From Pseudomonadota bacterium (lineage in GTDB: Bacteria > Myxococcota_A > Polyangia > Polyangiales > Polyangiaceae), in NCBI GenBank assembly GCA_023432025.1, contig JAEYVE010000090.1, positions 1 through 20,810 of the forward strand: a DNA stretch of 20,810 nucleotides. The letters run 5' to 3'. The position numbers were made by a program, and so were the translations under genes. Within the stretch, counting starts at the first letter, position 1. Every line of letters begins with the position of its first letter. The notes under the pieces are model-generated. The model was not told the origin of the DNA. It made no database searches and saw nothing but the letters and a program-made list of their open reading frames with translations. Shown here piece after piece: positions 1 through 7,243 of the stretch.

Positions 1-729
1 CGCGAGGTGCGCGGCCAGGTCAGCTTCAGTCGCTTCGACTCGGTCACCGCCAACCTCCAGGGAGAATACGACTTCGACAAGTTCAAGGTGCGCCCGGCAG
101 TGCTGACGCTGCCGACGGGCAACGAGAAGTGGCTCCCCGCGGCCGAAGTTCGCGGAGAAGGAGTCTTCCTTCAGCTCGACGAGGCGCGTCTGGTCGAATG
201 GGAGAACCGTGAGGTCGTCAAGTCGCGCGCCGCGCAGCTCGAAGCGGCGTTCGAGGCCGACAAGCAGGGCGGTGACTTTCCGGGGATCCGCTTCTACCTG
301 CTCCATTCTCTGTCCCACCTATTGCTCACCGCGATCAGCCTCGAGTGCGGCTACGCCGCGAGCGCGATCCGGGAGCGGATCTATTGCTCTGGAGAGGGCG
401 AATCGCCGATGGCGGGCGTCTTGCTCGCCACTGGCACGACCGGCTCGGAGGGCACGCTCGGTGGTCTCGTCGAGGAAGGGCGCCGCCTGCGCCACCACCT
501 TCGCGAGGCGTGGGATCTAGGGCGCCTCTGCTCGAACGATCCGGTGTGCGCCGGCCACGACCCAGCGGGCGACATGGACGACCGGCGACTCGAAGGGGCT
601 GCTTGTCACGGCTGTCTCTACATCGCTGAGTGCTCCTGCGAGCGCTTCAATCGCTACCTCGACCGCGCCCTGGTTGTCCCCACCATCGGCAATCCGGAGG
701 AGCTCGCGTTCTTCAAGGAGCGCCCGTGA
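1..729 (+). CDS. drmB: DrmB, DISARM DUF1998 protein (5' truncated by window edge)
   Basis: The reading frame is open from base 1, so the N-terminal part lies outside the window; 242 codons precede the stop. The visible part is a DUF1998 domain: an HSLSHLLL segment near residue 100, ECGYAASAIRERIY, then MAGVLLATGTTGSEGTLGGL. A Cys-rich end (CSNDPVC, then ACHGCLYIAECSCE) probably binds zinc. DUF1998 proteins followed by a phospholipase D gene are the DrmB-DrmC pair of DISARM, a restriction-like anti-phage system whose core also includes the helicase DrmA. In the published model DrmA and DrmB act together on incoming phage DNA. The stop overlaps the drmC GTG start (GTGA), indicating translational coupling. 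DISARM assignment rests on the pair; DrmA and a methylase should lie to the left but cannot be seen. Another DUF1998 protein such as MrfB is the less likely alternative. Confidence 0.85.
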   Translation, partial: REVRGQVSFSRFDSVTANLQGEYDFDKFKVRPAVLTLPTGNEKWLPAAEVRGEGVFLQLDEARLVEWENREVVKSRAAQLEAAFEADKQGGDFPGIRFYLLHSLSHLLLTAISLECGYAASAIRERIYCSGEGESPMAGVLLATGTTGSEGTLGGLVEEGRRLRHHLREAWDLGRLCSNDPVCAGHDPAGDMDDRRLEGAACHGCLYIAECSCERFNRYLDRALVVPTIGNPEELAFFKERP

Positions 730-1502
730 GCGACCCCCAGAGCATAGCGAACGTTCCAACCTCGACCCTAAGCGGCCTCCTTTCCGCCCTCGACACCGGA
801 CACCTGGGCACGCCCGTGACCCGTGAAGCTCTCGCAGCGTATTGCGCCAAGCCTCAGGTAGCCCTGCTCTACGCCGTCCTCGGGGGCCATTCCAGGCCCG
901 CATGTCTCACGATCGTCCGCAGCGTGCTCGAGGAGCGCGCTCGCAACGCGCGACCGCGCCCGGAGCTCGTCTGGACCGGTCCCGAAGGGGTTCAGGCTCA
1001 CGCACGGGACACAGCGGTCGTCCTCCGCGAGCTATTCGAGAGCGCGAGGCGCCGCGTAGTCCTCGCCGGGTACAGCTTCACAAACGCAGAGAGCATGCTC
1101 CGGCCCCTCCAGGAGGTAATGGTCGCCCACGGCGTCGAGGCGCACTTCTTCGTCAACGTCCCGCAGCCCGAGCACGCGCCCGCAGACGAAGAAACCTATG
1201 GGCAGCAGCAACTCGCGGCGTTCCTGAGGTCGAACTGGCCGTTCAACTCACCGCCACCCGCGCTCTACTGCGACCGCCGCGCGCTCCGTCCCGGCAAAGG
1301 CGCCGAGTATTGCTCGCTCCACGCCAAGTGCGTCGCCGTCGATTCCCAGCGCGCCTTCGTCTCCAGCGCCAACTTCACGCTCCGCGCCCACGACCGCAAC
1401 ATCGAGACCGGCGTCCTCCTCGACGACCCCCACTTCGCTCAGCAACTCGACCGTCAGTGGATGAGCCTAGTGGAGGGGGGATTCGTTCTGAGAGCGAAGT
1501 AG
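726..1502 (+). CDS. drmC: DrmC, DISARM phospholipase D-family protein
   Basis: A 258-residue protein starting at GTG 726, which overlaps the drmB stop as GTGA; a longer frame exists upstream but would run through drmB in another frame. The C-terminal half has one phospholipase D HKD motif: HAK at 199-201 with Asp206, then SSANF at 213-217 and N225/E227 (N-x-E-x-G). A single HKD copy implies a dimeric active site, as in Nuc-type endonucleases of this superfamily. The N-terminal 90 residues are helical and resemble the usual DrmC leader. In DISARM loci drmC directly follows drmB, as here. Its last 36 bases overlap the 3' end of the convergent ATPase gene, so the two transcripts would be complementary there. 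No terminator is visible after the stop. Confidence 0.85.
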   Translation: MSDPQSIANVPTSTLSGLLSALDTGHLGTPVTREALAAYCAKPQVALLYAVLGGHSRPACLTIVRSVLEERARNARPRPELVWTGPEGVQAHARDTAVVLRELFESARRRVVLAGYSFTNAESMLRPLQEVMVAHGVEAHFFVNVPQPEHAPADEETYGQQQLAAFLRSNWPFNSPPPALYCDRRALRPGKGAEYCSLHAKCVAVDSQRAFVSSANFTLRAHDRNIETGVLLDDPHFAQQLDRQWMSLVEGGFVLRAK

Positions 1503-2888
1503 GCCGGCAGTCCCCCGCGCCCCCCGCAATTCCGCCCTTGTCAGCGGCCCCCGCATCAAGCTCATCGTGTGCCGCGGGTTCAGGAGCACGCTCCCGGCCT
1601 CCGGCACGTGTGCGTTGCGCATCACGAACCACCGGGGCGCTAGGCGGCTCAGGCTGCGGTTGAGCTCTTTGGCGTCCGTGCCGGCGCCCACGCTGGAGGC
1701 GAGGCCTTCGGTGACGCGCGCTCGGTCGGCGTCCGTTTGGAGGCGGCCGATGCACCAGAGGCCGGCGTTGGAGAGCGCGCGGTAGTCCAGATCCATGGGG
1801 TTTTGCGTGGCGACCACCACGCCGACGCCGAAGGCGCGGGCTTGCTTCATGAGCGCTACCAGAGGGCGCTTGGTGGGCGGATTGGCGGGATGGGGCGGCA
1901 AGAAGCCGTACACCTCGTCGAAGACGACCAGCGCTTTGAGCTCACTCGAGCCGCGCAAACCGCGCACCCAGGAGAGCACTTCCTCGAGCACCACGCCGAG
2001 CACCAGCGCGCGCTCTTCGTCGTCCAGATGAGCGACGCTGAGCACCACACCCGGCGTGCGACCGTTTTTCGTGGTGAGCCACTCGCCCACGTCCAGGCTT
2101 GCGCCCTCACGCCAGCTGGAGAACGTGGGCGAAGCCAGAAGCGAGTTGAGAGCGCCCACCAGCTCCTGACGCTCGCTCCGCTTCATGAACGAATTGATGG
2201 GGAGCGCGCCGATGGTCGAAAGGGGGGGATTCATGAGATCCGTCATGAGCGAGCCAATGTCCGCTTGCTCGCCGAGGCGGAGGCGACGTTCTGCGAGCAC
2301 GCTGAGGAGCACGTGCTCCTTGCTCTTGGCCGGGTCCGGGTCCCGTCCCAGCAGGCGAAGCACCAGCGATACCGCTGCGCTCAGGGCGCTCTGAGCCGAC
2401 TCAGGATCGGTGTCCCAACGCGAGGAGCGCCGCTCGAGGGAAGAGAGCACGTGCAGCGGCTCGCCCGCCGAGCTGCCGGGTGTGACGACTCGAAGCGCCG
2501 TTTCGTTCACGAAGTCTTCGATGTGCTCGTTGGTCAGCGAAGCGCGCGCCAAGGCTGCTCGGCGCTCCTCGAGAAGTGCGCCGAGTCTCTCCTCCGAGAG
2601 CTCCTCCCCGTCACGTTCGAGCCAAGGTCGAAACGCCTCCGGTCGACTGCTGGGAAACGTGAGCAGGAGGTTCGGAAGATCTCCCTTGATGTCGATGACC
2701 AGGGTGGGAATACCGGCACGCAAAGCCTCTTCCACCAAGACGGTGACCAGCCCCGTCTTACCGCTGCCGGTCATGCCGAGCACCGCAGCGTGGGTCACGA
2801 GGTGTTTCGCCGGGAGAAGCAGCGCCGGCCCGCCTTCTTCTCCGCTCATGGGGCACCAAGCCCCGAGGTTCAGCATGCGAGTCTTCAT
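1467..2888 (-). CDS. HerA/DUF87-type ATPase, probably truncated at the C-terminus
   Basis: A 473-residue P-loop ATPase. Walker A is GMTGSGKT at 38-45; IDIKGDLPNLL follows at 65-75. Walker B is VVFDE at 321-325 and the sensor-like ATQNP is at 360-364, typical of the HerA/FtsK/VirB4 superfamily. The start ATG at 2888 has GGGAGG about 8-10 bases upstream. The protein closely follows a family of putative DNA-translocating ATPases (LVTHAAVLGMTGSGKTG, NPPTKRPL, QARAFGVGVVVATQNPMDLDY) whose members, as I recall, are about 750-850 residues and continue for hundreds of residues after an RGPLTR motif. Here RGPLTR occurs near 446-451 and the protein ends 22 residues later with unconserved sequence overlapping drmC. 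It may therefore be a truncated remnant. HerA-type ATPases also occur in defence systems, but no NurA or SIR2 partner is present. Confidence 0.75.
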   Translation of the reverse strand: MKTRMLNLGAWCPMSGEEGGPALLLPAKHLVTHAAVLGMTGSGKTGLVTVLVEEALRAGIPTLVIDIKGDLPNLLLTFPSSRPEAFRPWLERDGEELSEERLGALLEERRAALARASLTNEHIEDFVNETALRVVTPGSSAGEPLHVLSSLERRSSRWDTDPESAQSALSAAVSLVLRLLGRDPDPAKSKEHVLLSVLAERRLRLGEQADIGSLMTDLMNPPLSTIGALPINSFMKRSERQELVGALNSLLASPTFSSWREGASLDVGEWLTTKNGRTPGVVLSVAHLDDEERALVLGVVLEEVLSWVRGLRGSSELKALVVFDEVYGFLPPHPANPPTKRPLVALMKQARAFGVGVVVATQNPMDLDYRALSNAGLWCIGRLQTDADRARVTEGLASSVGAGTDAKELNRSLSRLAPRWFVMRNAHVPEAGSVLLNPRHTMSLMRGPLTRAELRGARGTAGLLRSQNESPLH

Positions 2889-2927
2889 GGCAGGTTCCTC
2901 CCAGCGCGAGCACGACGGCGCTCAGCA

Positions 2928-2943
2928 CGCTCCACGTGGAGCG
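2928..2943. promoter_or_regulatory. 16-bp perfect palindrome upstream of the ATPase gene
   Basis: CGCTCCACGTGGAGCG reads the same on both strands. It lies 40 bases upstream of the ATPase start and 22 bases past the stop of the hypothetical gene, both on the minus strand. It could be an operator dyad for the ATPase promoter, or a 6-bp-stem hairpin at the end of the upstream transcript. No U-run follows, so a simple intrinsic terminator is unlikely. Confidence 0.35.
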
Positions 2944-2964
2944 CATTGAGCGCCGCCGATTCGA

Positions 2965-3873
2965 TTAACCAGCGAACGGCCCTCCAGAGCGCGCTGCGGC
3001 GGCAGCGGCAGTCGCCGCGGAGCCCTCGACCGGAACCGCCGTGACACCGGAGCCCGGCGCTTCGGCGGTTTCCGTCTTCGTGTTGGGGACGGCCTCCGTC
3101 GCCTTCTTGGTGGTGGTGCTGCGTCCGTTCGAACGACCCGCGTAAAGCGACGGGATGATGTTGTCGACGTCCGCTTCCTTCCAACGGAGAAAGCCCACCG
3201 CCCGACGCGCGTCGTCGTACGTACGCGTAAAGAGGGTGAAGGCCCGCACGCGCATGTCCGCGGACTTGGCGAGCTCCGCCGGCCCCTGCTCCCGAAGACC
3301 CACGACCTCCATCAGCCACGCCACGAGCTTTCCGCCGCGCGCCAGCTCGGGCTCCGTGACCCCGCACTTGCCTTGAATGCTGTCCCAGTTTCCCTTGAAA
3401 ACGTTGATGAGCATCTGCAGGTCGGTTTGGACGTTCTTGTAGCCCACGGCGCCCTTGAGGTGTTTGAGCACCTCGCCGTTGATGAGCCCACGCGTCGCGA
3501 GCGCGGTAGCGTCCGCCAAGAGAAGCTCGCGCAGCTTGACCGCTTCCTCGAACATGGGGCGCAAGTCGTCCTGCGGACCCGCGGCAACGAGATGCATGGT
3601 GTGCGCGTAAGCTGCCGCCATGGCGTACAGGTGCAGCTTGTCGAACGCTGCAATGTCGAACAGGGGCAGCTCTTGAACGATGCGTGGCCGCAGCGCCTTC
3701 ACCTCCGGAATGACGCCTGCCGCGGTGTTCACCGCGGCGATGATGTCGAGGTTGACCTGCACGAGGGCGCTGGGCGCCAGCGCTTCGAGCTCCGCCTCCA
3801 CGGAGTGGTACGCAGTTTCCAGCACTTGATCTCCGAAGGGAGTTTCAGAACGAACGAATCCACCGTCTGTCAT
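2965..3873 (-). CDS. Hypothetical helical protein
   Basis: A 302-residue protein I do not recognise. The chosen start is ATG 3873, giving MTDGGFVRSE and preceded by GGAAAGG about 6 bases away. A longer frame to 4023 would enter the first palindrome of the adjacent array and translate low-quality sequence, so it is rejected. Residues 20-240 look almost wholly alpha-helical (for example LHLYAMAAAYAHTMHLV and MFEEAVKLRELLLADATALA), with no signal peptide or membrane segment. The last 60 residues are low-complexity Ser/Thr/Lys and then Ala-rich (a run of seven alanines), probably disordered. It lies 76 bp upstream of the ATPase on the same strand and may share a transcript with it. Its promoter should lie within 3874-3988, next to the palindrome array. 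Confidence 0.7.
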   Translation of the reverse strand: MTDGGFVRSETPFGDQVLETAYHSVEAELEALAPSALVQVNLDIIAAVNTAAGVIPEVKALRPRIVQELPLFDIAAFDKLHLYAMAAAYAHTMHLVAAGPQDDLRPMFEEAVKLRELLLADATALATRGLINGEVLKHLKGAVGYKNVQTDLQMLINVFKGNWDSIQGKCGVTEPELARGGKLVAWLMEVVGLREQGPAELAKSADMRVRAFTLFTRTYDDARRAVGFLRWKEADVDNIIPSLYAGRSNGRSTTTKKATEAVPNTKTETAEAPGSGVTAVPVEGSAATAAAAAARSGGPFAG

Positions 3874-4643
3874 GGGAACCTTTCCATCTCGAGCACTGCG
3901 CGCGAGATGACGTCGTTTCGGTCCCACCGAGGCGGCGTTGTCGAAAATCGACCGCGCCCTCTCCTTTTCGGGCGCAGAGCTCGGCGGCGAGGCGCCTAGG
4001 CGCCTCCGGAAGGTGGTCGACATTCGTCCGAGGCGCCTAGGCGCCTCCGGAAGGTGGCCGGCATTCGTCTGAGGCGCCTAGGCGCCTCCGGAAGGTGCGC
4101 GCTATTCGTTCGAAGCACCTGGGCGCCTCGAAAAGGTGGTCAGCATTGCCTCCGAGGCGCCTAGGCGCCTCCCGAGGGGTTCGTCGATAGGGTGCGAGGC
4201 GCCTAGGCGCCTCCGGAGCAATGCTCGACATTCGTTCGAGGCGCCTAGGCGCCTCGGAATGGGTCCGAAATTCCGTTGTGAGGGCACCTAGGTGCCTCCA
4301 AGCGGGTCGGGAGCACCCTTTCGGAGGCGCCTAGGAGCCTTTTTCGGGTCCTCGATATCCCCTTCGAGGCACCTAGGTGCCTTTTGTGAGGTCATGCGTA
4401 GTCACCCGAGGCGCCTAGGCGCCTCGAACAGGTCATGTGTGGTCACGCGAGGCACCTAGGCGCCTCGAACAGGTCATGTGTGGTCACCAGAGGCGCCTAG
4501 GCGCCTCGCGCTGAGCCTCTGCGCTCTCGGCTGCCAGAAGAGGGCGAGCCTTCGCCGCCCTCGACGCTGGATCCCCGGACACCGCTCGCGCTCCCGCGCA
4601 GCTTTGCGCGTGCCGTCGAACCTGGTGCTACTCTCGCGCCGCA
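3874..4643. other. 770-bp divergent intergenic region
   Basis: No credible gene lies between the starts of the hypothetical protein (-) and the transglutaminase-like gene (+). It contains the 13-copy palindrome array with 115 bp on the left and 136 bp on the right. Short frames through the array, repeating an RRLGAS-type motif, are by-products of the repeat: a 41-43 bp period changes frame at each unit. Both divergent promoters must lie here; I cannot identify -35/-10 boxes with confidence. Confidence 0.7.
3989..4507. repeat. Array of 13 palindromes, 41-43 bp period
   Basis: Thirteen copies of an 18-bp perfect palindrome, consensus GAGGCGCCTAGGCGCCTC. Start positions, aligned on the central CCTAGG, are 3989, 4030, 4071, 4112, 4154, 4196, 4238, 4281, 4324, 4366, 4408, 4449 and 4490. 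Intervals are 41,41,41,42,42,42,43,43,42,42,41,41 (mean 41.75), close to four B-DNA turns, so dyad centres fall on nearly the same helix face. Variant copies: 4112 (GAAGCACCTGGGCGCCTC), 4281 and 4366 (GGCACCTAGGTGCC, still palindromic), 4324 (AGGAGCC right arm) and 4449 (one arm GGCACC). Spacers of 23-25 bp are related to each other. The array sits between divergently transcribed genes, which favours a promoter-proximal or DNA-organising role over a 3'-end one. Copies could also fold as 7-bp stems with a CUAG loop if transcribed. Confidence 0.95.
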
Positions 4644-5246
4644 ATGAGCGTTCGGCCGCCTTCGGAGGAGCTCGCCGCGTTTCTTCGGGACGGCGACGTG
4701 CTTCAGCTGTCCGCGTCCGAGCTCTCGGTCGTGCTCGAAACGCTCGGCACCGCGCGCTCATCCCCTCGGGAGGCGCTGCAGAAAACCTTCGAGTGGGTGC
4801 GGGACGAAATCGGCCACAGCGTGGACCGACGCGCCACGCGGCTCACGTGCAGCGCCCGGGACGTGCTGAGGGCCGGGCATGGCCTCTGCTTTGCCAAATG
4901 TCATTTGCTGGTGGCGCTGCTGCGCGCCCAGGGCATCGCCGCGGGCTTCGGTTACCAGCGCCTGCGCGTGCGGGAAGCGCCGTCGGGCTTTGGCCTGCAC
5001 GGCTTCGTTTGGGTGCACGTGGCGGAGCAGGACCGCTTTGCCGCGCTCGATCCACGGGGCAACAACGGACGCGTTCACACGGTCTTCGACCTCGACACGC
5101 CGAGCCTCGCGTTCGTTCCCGATCCTGCGAAGGGCGAGGCGACCTCGAGCGAGGTTTGGCCCGAGCCGAGCCCCGCGGTCGTTCGGCTGCTGCAAAGCGG
5201 ACGCACCGTCGCGGAGGCCCTTGCCGCCCTTCCCGACGCTCCTTGA
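4644..5246 (+). CDS. Transglutaminase-like cysteine protease-fold protein
   Basis: A 200-residue cytoplasmic protein (no signal peptide) with the transglutaminase-like triad: Cys82 in GHGLCFAKCHLLVALLRAQG, His119 in GLHGFVWV and Asp136 in ALDPRGNN. The region around the cysteine and the following helix match the bacterial transglutaminase-like superfamily, whose members are mostly proteases or peptide amidases rather than crosslinking enzymes. The C-terminal 50 residues are Pro/Glu-rich and then helical. ATG 4644 is the first good start after the palindrome array; no clear Shine-Dalgarno precedes it, so the start is moderately certain. The next gene begins 167 bp downstream. Substrate unknown. 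Confidence 0.75.
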   Translation: MSVRPPSEELAAFLRDGDVLQLSASELSVVLETLGTARSSPREALQKTFEWVRDEIGHSVDRRATRLTCSARDVLRAGHGLCFAKCHLLVALLRAQGIAAGFGYQRLRVREAPSGFGLHGFVWVHVAEQDRFAALDPRGNNGRVHTVFDLDTPSLAFVPDPAKGEATSSEVWPEPSPAVVRLLQSGRTVAEALAALPDAP

Positions 5247-5316
5247 GCACCCCACGACGTGACGAGCATTCGCGTGGCCGCTGGTGAGCAGGCGAGAGGC
5301 AACACCGCGTCGCCCC

Positions 5317-5331
5317 CACGTGCGACACGTG
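5317..5331. promoter_or_regulatory. Two CACGTG boxes 9 bp apart upstream of the GH43 gene
   Basis: CACGTGCGACACGTG contains two perfect CACGTG palindromes whose starts are 9 bp apart, about 83 bp before the GTG of the lipoprotein gene. This resembles an operator half-site pair, but short GC-rich palindromes arise by chance in such DNA. Confidence 0.25.
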
Positions 5332-5413
5332 TTCGTTGTCACCAGAATTTTCAAGCCATCGGATGAAAATCCGCGCCTCTGCCGCTCCCGAGCCGGCGGA
5401 GTACACCGGAATC

Positions 5414-7027
5414 GTGAGAACGAAACTTCTGACGTACACGCTTCCCCTCCTTGGCTTGTCGCTCCTCGTGGGGGCCTGCAGCGACGGCGCGGATACGGAC
5501 GGCGCCGGGACCAACAGCGGCGGAACCTCGAGCGGCGTCGGCGGAACGGTCACGACCGGTGGCTCGGGCGGAGTGCCGTCCACGGGCAGCGGCGCGGGGC
5601 CGAGCTCGGGCGGAGTGCCAGGTACCGGTGGTGCCCCCGAAACGGGCGGCGGCCCCGCAGTCGGCGGCAGCGGAGGCAGTGGCGGCGGCGAGAACCCAGC
5701 GCCGGAATGCGTGCCGAACGGCAAAGCACGCAACGCGCTCGTCAGCCACATTTTTACGGCCGACCCGAACGCGGCGGTCTACGGCGACCGCATCTACGTT
5801 TACGTGTCGCACGACGTCGACGGACAAGAGGGCTTCGACATGATCGAGCACCGTGTCTTTTCGTCCGACGATCTCGCCAACTGGCAGGACCACGGCGTGA
5901 TCATTCGCACGGCTGACCTCAGGTGGGCTGGTCGGCTCTACGCGCCCGGCGCCTGCGAGAAGGACGGAAAGTACTACATGTACCTGACGAACGGCGGCTC
6001 CGCGATCGGAGTTGCCGTCGCGGACGACCCCGGAGGCCCCTTCGTCGACCCGATTGGTCGCGGCTTCCTCACTCCGAGCTTCCCGAACGCCAACGTGCCG
6101 TGGCTCTTCGACCCGGCCTGCTACGTCGACGACGACGGCCAGGCGTATCTCTACTTCGGTGGCGGGCCCAGCGGTAACAACGCACGCGTCGTCCGCCTCA
6201 ACGACGACATGGTCAGCATCAAGGACTCGGCTGCGACGACGTTGCCCACCACCGCGTTCTTCGAGGCGGCGTTCATGCACAAGCGCGACGGCAAGTACTA
6301 CCTCAGCTACTCGTCGGACTTCAGCAGCGGCCACGGCGCGGCCCTCGAGTACTACATCGGCGACTCACCCATGATGCAGGGCTCCCAGTACAAGGGGAAG
6401 CTGCTCAACAACGGGGGCGTCAACAGCGGCAACAACAACCACGGCTCGATCGTCGAGTTCCAGGGTAAGAGCTACATTTTCTATCACAATCGCAAGTTGA
6501 TGCAGTCGCTCGGCACCAACAAGGTGAACAACCGCAGCATCGCGATTGAAGAGCTCACCTACGCGGAAGACGGCTCGATCAACGCCATGAGCATGTCGAC
6601 CAGCGACTTCACCGTGAGTCAGCTGAAGTGCCTGAATGGCTTCGAGGAGGTCGAGGCGGAGCGCTTCGGGGCCGAGCGCGGCATCGAGGTCTTCGGCGAC
6701 TCCGGAAAGACGGTGCGAGTCGCCGACTTGGATCCCGGGGACTGGGTCGCCTACTCCCAGGTGGACTTCCGCAACGGAGCCACGAAGCTCGTCGCCAAGG
6801 TCGCTGCCGAAGCGAGCGGCGGCACGATTGACGTCGTGCTCGACGGTTGCATCGACGGCTCCGAAGGCACTTCGGTCGGCACCTGCACCGTCCAATCCAC
6901 CGGAGGACTCAGCACGTACTCGGAGCTCACCTGCGCCATCTCCGCCCCGGGCGGCGCGCACGATCTGTGCCTCAAGTTCTCTGGCAACACCGCCTTCGAG
7001 CTCGACTCCTTCCACCTGGAGGAGTGA
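5414..7027 (+). CDS. GH43-family glycoside hydrolase lipoprotein with C-terminal CBM6
   Basis: The GTG at 5414 is chosen because it gives a short signal peptide (VRTKLLTYTLPLLGLSLLVG) ending in a lipobox with Cys22, with GGAG about 13 bases upstream. Of 537 residues, 25-95 form a Gly/Ser/Thr linker, ~105-400 a five-bladed GH43 domain and ~408-537 a CBM6-like beta-sandwich (EVEAERF near the start, DPGDWVAYSQVDF, FELDSFHLEE at the end). Probable catalytic residues are Asp117 (TADPN), Asp233 (FDPA) and Glu284 (FFEAAF). GH43 enzymes act mainly on arabinoxylan, arabinan or xylo-oligosaccharides; CBM6 binds xylan or beta-glucan chains. The predicted role is a surface-anchored hemicellulase. It is followed by a hairpin and a second linker-bearing lipoprotein. 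Exact specificity cannot be read from sequence. Confidence 0.85.
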   Translation: MRTKLLTYTLPLLGLSLLVGACSDGADTDGAGTNSGGTSSGVGGTVTTGGSGGVPSTGSGAGPSSGGVPGTGGAPETGGGPAVGGSGGSGGGENPAPECVPNGKARNALVSHIFTADPNAAVYGDRIYVYVSHDVDGQEGFDMIEHRVFSSDDLANWQDHGVIIRTADLRWAGRLYAPGACEKDGKYYMYLTNGGSAIGVAVADDPGGPFVDPIGRGFLTPSFPNANVPWLFDPACYVDDDGQAYLYFGGGPSGNNARVVRLNDDMVSIKDSAATTLPTTAFFEAAFMHKRDGKYYLSYSSDFSSGHGAALEYYIGDSPMMQGSQYKGKLLNNGGVNSGNNNHGSIVEFQGKSYIFYHNRKLMQSLGTNKVNNRSIAIEELTYAEDGSINAMSMSTSDFTVSQLKCLNGFEEVEAERFGAERGIEVFGDSGKTVRVADLDPGDWVAYSQVDFRNGATKLVAKVAAEASGGTIDVVLDGCIDGSEGTSVGTCTVQSTGGLSTYSELTCAISAPGGAHDLCLKFSGNTAFELDSFHLEE

Positions 7028-7040
7028 CGCGCGAGCGGGG

Positions 7041-7076
7041 ACCTTCCGCCACGGGTTCGACCCGTGAGCGGAAGGT
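7041..7076. terminator. Long GC-rich hairpin after the GH43 gene
   Basis: ACCTTCCGC and CACGGG pair with CCCGTG and GCGGAAGGT across a TTCGA loop, giving a 15-bp stem with one bulged A, 13 bases after the GH43 stop. No T-run follows, so it may be a Rho-assisted terminator or an mRNA-stabilising 3' hairpin rather than a classical intrinsic terminator. Confidence 0.6.
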
Positions 7077-7243
7077 GAGCGAGCACCAAGACTGGATTCG
7101 TTCAGTCAAGGGAGGCTCGAATTCTCCCCATGATTCGAGTGACCGCCGAGTGACCGTGTCGAAGCTCGGAGCTCGTGTGTGCAATTGCCCGTCTTCGGAG
7201 CTTGCGCAAGCAAACTTTGGAGAACGATACTCGGCGGTCCTCC

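Noticed and set aside
1467..2964. HerA-NurA or SIR2-HerA defence pair
   Set aside because: Only the ATPase is present; the adjacent 302-residue protein shows no nuclease or SIR2 motif.
1737..3044. 435-residue plus-strand reading frame opposite the ATPase
   Set aside because: It is antisense to a gene with clear Walker A and B motifs; its His/Arg/Glu-rich product looks like a high-GC shadow frame.
3874..4023. N-terminal extension of the helical hypothetical protein to 4023
   Set aside because: It runs into the first palindrome, is Arg/Ser-rich, and ATG 3873 has a good ribosome-binding site.
4037..4287. Short minus-strand frames repeating RRLGAS-like peptides
   Set aside because: They are the palindrome read in translation; the 41-43 bp period shifts frame between units and no start site or homology supports them.
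3989..4507. CRISPR array
   Set aside because: Repeats are short perfect palindromes, the 23-25 bp spacers are related to each other, and no cas gene is present.
4843..5751. 302-residue minus-strand Pro-rich frame
   Set aside because: Antisense to the transglutaminase-like gene and to the Gly/Ser linker of the GH43 gene; the Pro-rich stretch is the reverse reading of that linker.
7200..7211. Palindrome GCTTGCGCAAGC as an operator of the LamG gene
   Set aside because: A single 12-bp GC-rich palindrome with no matching promoter boxes; expected by chance at this base composition.
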